Assembly (NCBI GenBank): GCA_016839905.1
Contig: JAEOTJ010000006.1
Coordinates: 1 to 7,371, forward strand
Length of the DNA: 7,371 nucleotides
Direction: 5' to 3'
From: Promethearchaeota archaeon
Lineage (GTDB): Archaea; Asgardarchaeota; Lokiarchaeia; Sigynarchaeales; SOKP01
In this document: positions 1 to 5,529 of the stretch, one piece after another
Layout: each line of letters begins with the position of its first letter
Position numbering within the stretch: the stretch's first letter is position 1
Translations under genes and position numbers: made by a program
The notes under the pieces: generated by a model
Database searches by the model: none
Told to the model about the DNA's origin: nothing
The model's input: the letters and a program-made list of their open reading frames with translations, nothing else

Positions 1-4
1 AAAT

Positions 5-2596
5 TCATAATTTTTTCCAAGGCTTTCCAAAAAGTACATAGCTAGAGATTGCTAAAGAAGTTTCCATACCAATGTTAAGTATATCTCCTTTAGCATCCGA
101 TACTTTACTCTGATCCTCTGACCGATCCATAGTTTTGCGAGTGATGCAATGCTGTCGTGCTTTAAGAAGTGCGACTCCTTGGCTGTTTTTATTAAATAAA
201 TATTCATAAAAATTAGCTGTAATGTTTTTTGTTTCTGCGTTAAATATTGGATAATTTCTAGAAACAATTCCAGTTATTCTATCATAATTAAATTGAGTTA
301 CAATTTCACCAAATGTTTGTAAAGCATTAATAATTTTTTTTCCATCAACATTGTAAATTTGAGTATTAAAGAATAGTAATGGCTGCAATTTAGATTGATT
401 TTTATTTAATGAATCAAGAATTTCATCAAATGTAATTATATTATTATCATTTGTAAGGAAAAAACTATCCTTAGGACTTCCCCTTGAATAAAAGACATTC
501 CCTACAAAATGAATAATGTGATAAGCCCCTTGGCTAAGATTTAATAGAATATTCTCTCGAGTCGAATTTGCTTCTGATAATAAATTAATTTGATTAATCT
601 CATCTCTATTATTAAAAAAACTCGTAATATAGTTTAATTCATCCATTCCATCACGAAATGGAAAGATTAATTCTTTATTTTTTATCTCATCGTTCCACTT
701 TTTAGGACCAGTTGAATTATTGGCATCTATTATTAATACATTATATATTTCCTTATTGGAAGGCGTTATTAAATCTTCACGAAAATCTAAATCAAAAGTA
801 ATACCCCCTAGTGGAGCCTCTCCTATTTTATATGCGCTAGAATATTTTAGTAAGAAAAGATTATTAGAATCGAAAATTAATTCAAAAGGAATTGAGATGG
901 AATCAATTATAAAATAAATTTGAGGAACTAGATTTAAATTAACGATCTTAAATCTTTTTAATAATTCCCTTAAATTTTCTGGAAGAAAAATATATAATAA
1001 TCTCCCAAAATCTATTAAATTGAACTTAAATTCTGGATCTCGTTTATTTGAAAACATTTCATTAAATATTTCAGTAATATGAATATCATTCCATAATTCA
1101 TCAATAATTCTTCCCTCAACAATCATCCCCTCTGCTGAAACCATCCTATATGAAATCATTCCCTCTGAATTTATCCTTAAAATCATTTGTATAACTACAA
1201 AATTAGGATCGAACTCAATACCATGTTCGAACTCTTCTTGAAAGGAATAAATTTCATTTTTTAGAGATTCTCCTAAATTATATAGGGTATTGAGATCTGT
1301 TAGCCTTACTGCTAGATTTTGATCTAATTGTGATATGATTTTTTGTGCAAGATCAAAATCTTTTTCTTCAAATAAAGCACGATAGAACATCATCCTCCAG
1401 AAATCTTTTTTCTCTAATGCAAAAAAATTTCCTTTAAATTTCCAAAGATAATTATATGTATAAAAAAAATGATAAATTTGAGCATTATTAGTAGGTAATT
1501 TAAGATGAGTACTTAATTTTTCTAAGGATTGGAGTAAATACTTTTTATTTTTCATGTCTACAAAATTTTTACATGCTTGAACCCATAATTCTATTAATAT
1601 GTTATCATAACCTAAGTCCGTTTGGTACATAAATATGTCTTCTAAGAAATCATAGATTTCAAATGTAATGTCAAATCGATTTCGAGAAAGAGAAAAATCT
1701 ATGAATCTCTTTATATACTGAATTGCATCTCCAAATGATTGAAAGTTTTGAAATTTGGAGTAGAGATTTCTTACTATAATAATTGTCCAAGATGATTCAC
1801 CAATATAATTTAAATAATATATTAATTCTTCTAATTCAGTCAAAATTGTGCTGAAATTTCTCTCATTTATATTAATTTTATTTAAATTACCGAAAACTTC
1901 CTTTAAATATGTTGAAAGCCGGTTTGTGAGTAATTTTTGTATGATCTTAACAAATTCTTTAGAATCATCAATAAGTTGATATTTTATATTCACGTTTTCT
2001 ATAAATATAAATAAAAATAAAGCTCTTTTAGTGGGTTCAAGTTTAAAAATTGTTTTCCCAAGGGTCTCCATACTTAAGTGAAATAATTCAGAAGGAATCA
2101 CGGATTTTCTTAAATACATCAAAAGAATTTGTAATTCAATTAATTTTAAATATTCTTCATTTGCCTTAAGTTCATTTGAAAAGGAATTTATAAATTTTGT
2201 TATTCCTTCAGTAGATATATCTTCCATTGAAATAAAAGTCTTTAAAAGCTTTGTACAAAAATTATTAAAAAGATAAAAATCATCTAATTTTGATAAGAAT
2301 GAGAAAAAGCGTTTATAAGCATCAATGTATCTGATGAGATCTACTTTTACTTCTCCCTCTTCTTCTTTACGTGTTAAAGAATTAATATAAAGCCACCAAG
2401 AATTTGAAATTATCATTATGAATTGCCTTTTCTTTTGAATATCTAACCAATTAGTTTTTTCTACCTTAAAATATAGGTCAGTAAAGAGTTTATCGGCCCA
2501 TCTATGATTAGCAGCATATAGTAATCTTCTTCCTTGAAGAATCCTTTGCTGGAAATCTGTTAAAAATTCCTTTTTTAAATCAGATCTGATTGACAT
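5..2596 (-). CDS. Helical-repeat protein with C-terminal CHAT (caspase-like) domain, predicted catalytically inactive
   Basis: The ATG start at 2596 gives 863 residues. A TTG two codons upstream extends the frame but abuts the only ribosome-site-like sequence, so ATG is preferred. Residues 1 to about 455 are almost entirely helical with no signal peptide or membrane segment, suggesting a TPR/HEAT-like superhelix. A beta-rich stretch (about 465-500) precedes a full CHAT module (about 525-863). It has the family's first-half pattern ending IPFELIFD (569-576), the IIHFVGN strand (694-700), LLFFNTQ (740-746), the GIVSRNYPIFN segment (776-786), FYEYL...ALLKARQ, and the closing YVLFGKP. In active CHAT proteases (clan CD, caspase/separase relatives) these strands carry a GHG His and an ACxT-type Cys. 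Here Asn700 and Gln746 occupy those positions, so peptidase activity is unlikely and a binding or scaffold role is inferred. It is last in a tight unit with the Arp gene, 23 bases upstream. The fold call is firm; the partner is unknown. Confidence 0.85.
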   Translation of the reverse strand: MSIRSDLKKEFLTDFQQRILQGRRLLYAANHRWADKLFTDLYFKVEKTNWLDIQKKRQFIMIISNSWWLYINSLTRKEEEGEVKVDLIRYIDAYKRFFSFLSKLDDFYLFNNFCTKLLKTFISMEDISTEGITKFINSFSNELKANEEYLKLIELQILLMYLRKSVIPSELFHLSMETLGKTIFKLEPTKRALFLFIFIENVNIKYQLIDDSKEFVKIIQKLLTNRLSTYLKEVFGNLNKININERNFSTILTELEELIYYLNYIGESSWTIIIVRNLYSKFQNFQSFGDAIQYIKRFIDFSLSRNRFDITFEIYDFLEDIFMYQTDLGYDNILIELWVQACKNFVDMKNKKYLLQSLEKLSTHLKLPTNNAQIYHFFYTYNYLWKFKGNFFALEKKDFWRMMFYRALFEEKDFDLAQKIISQLDQNLAVRLTDLNTLYNLGESLKNEIYSFQEEFEHGIEFDPNFVVIQMILRINSEGMISYRMVSAEGMIVEGRIIDELWNDIHITEIFNEMFSNKRDPEFKFNLIDFGRLLYIFLPENLRELLKRFKIVNLNLVPQIYFIIDSISIPFELIFDSNNLFLLKYSSAYKIGEAPLGGITFDLDFREDLITPSNKEIYNVLIIDANNSTGPKKWNDEIKNKELIFPFRDGMDELNYITSFFNNRDEINQINLLSEANSTRENILLNLSQGAYHIIHFVGNVFYSRGSPKDSFFLTNDNNIITFDEILDSLNKNQSKLQPLLFFNTQIYNVDGKKIINALQTFGEIVTQFNYDRITGIVSRNYPIFNAETKNITANFYEYLFNKNSQGVALLKARQHCITRKTMDRSEDQSKVSDAKGDILNIGMETSLAISSYVLFGKPWKKL

Positions 2597-2602
2597 TAAC
2601 AA

Positions 2603-2608
2603 TCCCTT
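2603..2608 (-). promoter_or_regulatory. Weak Shine-Dalgarno-like site AAGGGA
   Basis: On the minus strand AAGGGA lies six bases before the ATG at 2596, a normal spacing for an archaeal ribosome site. It directly touches the TTG at 2602, which makes that codon a poor start. The match to the consensus is partial. It is the only purine-rich G run in the 23-base gap after the Arp gene. Confidence 0.4.
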
Positions 2609-2619
2609 TTTTAAAAATA

Positions 2620-3825
2620 TTAATTATTAGGTTCTAGATTTTGTTGATTTTCTTGATCAATTACTTCTTTAGATTCTCCAACTTGAGGATTTTGTATCCA
2701 TCCTTTTGTTAATTGTCCTTTAGAATATAAGATAGATGCTCCAATCCAACCCATATTTTCTCTTCCAGAAACAGCAATAACATTAATAGAATTTTTAATT
2801 TTATCCGTAAAGAATTTTAATAACTCCATTTTCAGTCTTTCTGCTATTCCTGGAATTATACTTGTCCCTCCTGAAATGATTATATTTTGAATTATTTCTT
2901 CCCAATTCTCCCGTTCCCAGGTTTTTACTACTTTCGAAATTGCTTCGGCAAGACTAATATAATTAATATGGATTAAGGAAGGATTAAAAAATGTTTCAGC
3001 AATCATAAATCTTTCAGAGTTGATGATTAATTCAGAACCATCAGGAAAGTTAATTTGCTGATCATATTTAGTCAAACCTTCTTTAATTCGCTTTTTTTCT
3101 TCCTCAGCATTTAAAATGCATAAAGATGTTTTTTCCTTTATCTCCTTTGCAAGCCAATTATCGAAATAAAGATTTCTACCTGAACCTTTTTCTGTTAGAA
3201 TTAAATTTAAAAAATAGTTTGTTAAGTCTTTTCCAGTAATCGGAAAAACATCACGAGCCATTATATTTGTAAATCCATGTAAAATAGTAGTAATATAAGT
3301 ATGGTTTTCACCAATATTAATGACAGCACCACTTGTTTTCTGTAATGCTGAAAGAATCGCTTGGCTTTCTGATAAAAATAAAATTTCGGGAAACTTAAGA
3401 TTATCAATAAATATTTGCTGTAATTTAGATTTTTCTAATTCTGTCATAAAAGAGGGACTTATAATTACAATTGGTTGTTTGAATTGTAGTTCAGGGGTAA
3501 TATTCAATTGTCCATAATAATAAAGAAAAAACTTTTCTAAAATATTATAATTACTTTCCTTCCAAAATTCATGCAGATTTAAAATATTTTGATATCTTAA
3601 AGCTTCACGTCCAAACAAGTACTCATTAACGAGCTTATCTTTAAAAAAAATATCTTCTAAACCATCAACAATATCCATATTAAAAATATAATCGGAAGCA
3701 TCTACATATACACTTGGTGCAATAATTTCGGGAAAATCTTCTCCCCCCCATCCCATCCTAAAAGAATTGCTCCCGACATCTAAAATTAATGTAGGTAAGG
3801 TACTCTCGATATTATTATTAGACAT
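2620..3825 (-). CDS. Actin-family protein, divergent archaeal actin-related protein (Arp)
   Basis: This 401-residue protein aligns by eye with eukaryotic actin (375) along its length. Phosphate-1 is LDVGSNSFRMG (15-25). The FGREA...NILNL segment (71-84) and SESQAILSAL (152-161, Gln155 at actin Gln137) follow. Phosphate-2 is INIGENHTY (169-177). GKDLTNY (198-204) matches actin's GRDLTDY, and EIKEK (228-232) holds the Lys213/Glu214 pair. PDGSELII...ERF, the adenosine motif ISGGTSIIPGIAER (317-330) and WIGASIL (360-366) complete the fold. Three active-site positions differ: Arg23 for actin Lys18, Asn170 for Asp154 and Tyr177 for His161. Nucleotide binding is therefore likely but fast hydrolysis is doubtful, as in several eukaryotic Arps. 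The usual D-loop sequence is not recognisable, and the tail (about 382-401) is Q/N/E-rich. There is no Shine-Dalgarno site before the ATG. The actin call is very secure; the assignment to an Asgard-type Arp rather than crenactin rests on eye alignment. Confidence 0.93.
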   Translation of the reverse strand: MSNNNIESTLPTLILDVGSNSFRMGWGGEDFPEIIAPSVYVDASDYIFNMDIVDGLEDIFFKDKLVNEYLFGREALRYQNILNLHEFWKESNYNILEKFFLYYYGQLNITPELQFKQPIVIISPSFMTELEKSKLQQIFIDNLKFPEILFLSESQAILSALQKTSGAVINIGENHTYITTILHGFTNIMARDVFPITGKDLTNYFLNLILTEKGSGRNLYFDNWLAKEIKEKTSLCILNAEEEKKRIKEGLTKYDQQINFPDGSELIINSERFMIAETFFNPSLIHINYISLAEAISKVVKTWERENWEEIIQNIIISGGTSIIPGIAERLKMELLKFFTDKIKNSINVIAVSGRENMGWIGASILYSKGQLTKGWIQNPQVGESKEVIDQENQQNLEPNN

Positions 3826-3849
3826 TTTAATATAAGAATGAATTTATTA

Positions 3850-4815
3850 TTAAGAATAGATCTTTTGTAGATGAATTAACTCATCAGATAATCTTTTAAA
3901 TTGATATTCTTTAGTTTGCATTTCAAGCATTCCTAATACTCTTCTGAATTCACTGGACATATTTTCAATATTTACACCGGCTACTTTTTCAACTTCATCT
4001 CGTTTTGTCTTAAATAGATTTAATCCTTCTTGAGCTACATCAAATATATTGGTTATTGATGCTTCTAATTCTTCAGTATTTTTCTTTGTTATTTTCCTCA
4101 TTTTTCTTAAAATTCCTAAAAGGTTAGATATGCTATTTTCCCAGTATTGATATCGTGTAGTATAAGATTCTATAAATACTTCAAAAAATGTTGATAATTT
4201 ATCAAAAATATCCGAACTTTTTGCCATAGGTGGAGGTGTCTGGGCTATAGGCGCAGATGATGCCATAGGTGTAGATGGAGGAGCCCCTTTTTGTTCCCTT
4301 TTTACTTCCATTGCCTCGAGTTGTGCATATTCCCTTTCTAAAGTTTCTTTATCATCAAATTTTTCTAAAAAGCTCGGCTGTTCCTTTACTGCCTTTTTTT
4401 TCTTTTTAGTACCAATAGATATAAAATCCGCAGCAGAAAGAAATATATTATCACCTTGTCCATTACCACTATGAGATAATTGAGGCTCTATAATTTCATC
4501 TCCTTTTTCCTTACGTTGAAAATATCCTTCCCCTTCAGATACTCCCTTTAATAAACCTTGTAGTGCGGATTTAGTTTCTTCTGTTACCTCGGTTGCTGAA
4601 TCTAAAGAAACTGGTCCTTTTTGTTTAAGTGTTGAATCTAAAGCCATCTCTTCCAACGGTGATGGTCCTGACTTTGAAGAAACCTTTTCACTTTTCTTTT
4701 TTTTTGTTTCTTTAATTGCTGAATCTAAAGAAGTTGGTTCACTTTTCTTTTTTTTTACTTCTTTTTTTACTGAATCTGAAGAAGTTTTTTTACTTTTCTT
4801 CTTCTTTTTAGGCAT
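3850..4815 (-). CDS. Lysine-rich repeat protein with proline-rich hinge and helical/coiled-coil C-terminus
   Basis: I do not recognise a family. The 321-residue product has three parts. Residues 1-75 are low-complexity and basic: KKKKK at 3-7, then a 17-residue unit (SxDSxxKExKKKKSE) at 12-28 and 29-45, with decayed LDS cores at 59-61 and 71-73. Residues 76-200 look mostly disordered, with another KKKKK at 137-141 and a proline-rich stretch (APPSTP...TPPPM, 178-197). Residues about 203-321 are heptad-like and helical (FDKLSTFFEVFIESY, then alternating charged and hydrophobic segments to the end), fit for a helical bundle or coiled coil. No signal peptide or membrane segment is seen. The Arp gene starts 24 bases downstream, so the two are probably cotranscribed. 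I infer a tethering or adaptor protein in which the basic tail contacts nucleic acid, acidic lipids or an acidic filament and the helical end oligomerises or binds the Arp or CHAT partner. The gene call is firm and the function unknown. Confidence 0.85.
   Translation of the reverse strand: MPKKKKKSKKTSSDSVKKEVKKKKSEPTSLDSAIKETKKKKSEKVSSKSGPSPLEEMALDSTLKQKGPVSLDSATEVTEETKSALQGLLKGVSEGEGYFQRKEKGDEIIEPQLSHSGNGQGDNIFLSAADFISIGTKKKKKAVKEQPSFLEKFDDKETLEREYAQLEAMEVKREQKGAPPSTPMASSAPIAQTPPPMAKSSDIFDKLSTFFEVFIESYTTRYQYWENSISNLLGILRKMRKITKKNTEELEASITNIFDVAQEGLNLFKTKRDEVEKVAGVNIENMSSEFRRVLGMLEMQTKEYQFKRLSDELIHLQKIYS
4681..4782 (-). repeat. Two-copy 51-bp in-frame tandem repeat encoding a 17-residue Lys/Ser unit
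   Basis: Two adjacent 51-base copies encode residues 12-28 and 29-45 of the lysine-rich protein. Each carries an S-x-D-S core followed by Lys/Glu and a KKKKSE block. The plus-strand text shows the related words gctgaatctaaagaa and actgaatctgaagaa, and further partial copies of the core sit near 4631 and 4595. This looks like duplication followed by divergence within the coding region. Confidence 0.7.
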
Positions 4816-4849
4816 GTTATATATATAGCTCTTTTTTATCTTTGTTTTA

Positions 4850-4860
4850 TTATTTAATAT
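4850..4860 (-). promoter_or_regulatory. Candidate TATA box for the coiled-coil/Arp/CHAT unit
   Basis: The minus strand reads ATATTAAATAA here, 35-45 bases before the ATG at 4815. An archaeal start about 26 bases downstream would leave a leader of roughly 12 bases. A second run, TATATATA just before the ATG (about 4817-4825), is too close to serve this start. A T7 tract at 4907-4901 could end the upstream AbrB-ACT transcript. Background AT content is high, so this is tentative. Confidence 0.25.
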
Positions 4861-4950
4861 AATAACTATTTAATAAATCTATTTCGGTTAACTAATATTT
4901 AAAAAAATTGAGCCTAAACTTATTAATTTTAACTCCTAATAGTAAATTTT

Positions 4951-5358
4951 TCATGATAATGGAAGCAAGTCAACTTTTAATGCTTCTCCTTCTTTTAATA
5001 AAGCTTCTTTTAATTCTTCTAAATCAATCTCCTTTGGATAAGGACTAATTACCGTCCAAATAGCGGTCTTATCTTTTTCTATGATCATAGACTCACCATA
5101 GATCAATGAAATTCCAAGGTCGCCAAAAGCAGTAGCGATCTTGGCTAAAGAACCCGGTACATCTTCCATTGTTATTCTAAATTTTATTAACTTCTTTTCA
5201 TCACCTACAGCAATAGGCGTTATCTTAATTTCTTTCAAATCTGAATCTGAAACCATCATTAATTGTGAATTTGTTGTAATTCCTATTGTTTTTCGAACTA
5301 TATTAGGAATTACTATCCTTCCCCTATTATCAATTGTTAAAAACCTTACTTCCTTCAT
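4951..5358 (-). CDS. AbrB-type DNA-binding domain fused to an ACT domain, predicted transcription regulator
   Basis: The product is 135 residues in two modules. Residues 4-40 are a SpoVT/AbrB swapped-hairpin DNA-binding domain with the signature ID-x-RGRIVIP-x-x-VRKTIGI (9-27). These domains dimerise and bind DNA through the basic loop. Residues about 58-108 are an ACT domain (KFRITMEDVPGSLAKIATAF, with Val-Pro-Gly-Ser at 67-70 where ligand-binding loops normally sit), followed by a second helix and strand (112-133). ACT domains usually sense amino acids or other small ligands. The natural reading is a small-molecule-responsive DNA-binding protein; its ligand and targets cannot be told from sequence. 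AAGGAT lies 11 bases before the ATG, a weak and slightly distant ribosome site. The gene stands alone, with 171 bases upstream and 135 downstream, and could control itself or either neighbour. Confidence 0.88.
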   Translation of the reverse strand: MKEVRFLTIDNRGRIVIPNIVRKTIGITTNSQLMMVSDSDLKEIKITPIAVGDEKKLIKFRITMEDVPGSLAKIATAFGDLGISLIYGESMIIEKDKTAIWTVISPYPKEIDLEELKEALLKEGEALKVDLLPLS

Positions 5359-5380
5359 GGTTAATGCAAATCCTTATTTT

Positions 5381-5400
5381 TTTTTATAATATTTATTAAA
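5381..5400 (-). promoter_or_regulatory. Candidate promoter (TATA-like) for the AbrB-ACT gene
   Basis: The minus strand reads TTTAATAAATATTATAAAAA, centred about 30 bases before the ATG at 5358. This position would give a leaderless or nearly leaderless transcript. It fits a TATA-binding-protein site, but the whole intergenic stretch is AT-rich, so the call is weak. Confidence 0.35.
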
Positions 5401-5467
5401 ATGATTATGTATTTAAATTAATAGATTTTATAATAACTCTTTTTACCATTTTCTTATTCATTTAATT

Positions 5468-5529
5468 AAAAAAAATATCTGGATTAAATGCTTGTAGAAA
5501 AAATATTATAAAAAAATAAGATAAAAAAA
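5468..5529 (-). terminator. Multi-T-tract archaeal-type terminator after the VWA gene
   Basis: Directly after the VWA stop codon the minus strand carries four T runs: T7 at 5529-5523, T7 at 5516-5510, T6 at 5503-5498 and T8 at 5475-5468. No stable hairpin precedes them. Archaeal RNA polymerase terminates at such successive U-rich tracts, so this probably separates the VWA transcript from the AbrB-ACT gene. The AT-rich background keeps confidence moderate. Confidence 0.45.

Noticed and set aside
52..267. 71-codon minus-strand open frame within the CHAT gene
   Set aside because: It is an out-of-frame overlap of the CHAT C-terminus; the main frame continues through this region with family motifs to its stop.
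720..917. 65-codon plus-strand open frame
   Set aside because: It lies wholly inside the CHAT domain coding region on the opposite strand, has no recognisable domain, and is explained by the strongly conserved minus-strand frame.
5..2596. Frameshift or decay of the CHAT gene as a pseudogene
   Set aside because: The 863-codon frame is unbroken and retains family motifs to the C-terminus; only the dyad positions are changed, which suggests selected loss of catalysis rather than decay.
3320..3517. 65-codon plus-strand open frame
   Set aside because: It is antisense to the actin-fold coding region, where the minus-strand reading matches actin motifs throughout.
4817..4825. TATATATA as promoter of the scaffold gene
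   Set aside because: It is only a few bases before the ATG, so transcription from it would begin inside the coding region, and the next in-frame Met (residue 57) would delete the basic repeats.
5141..5389. 82-codon plus-strand open frame
   Set aside because: It is antisense to the AbrB-ACT gene, whose minus-strand product has two recognisable domains.
5405..5461. 18-codon minus-strand frame in the gap after the VWA gene
   Set aside because: It is very short, Lys/Asn/Ile-rich as expected by chance in AT-rich DNA, and has no clear ribosome site.
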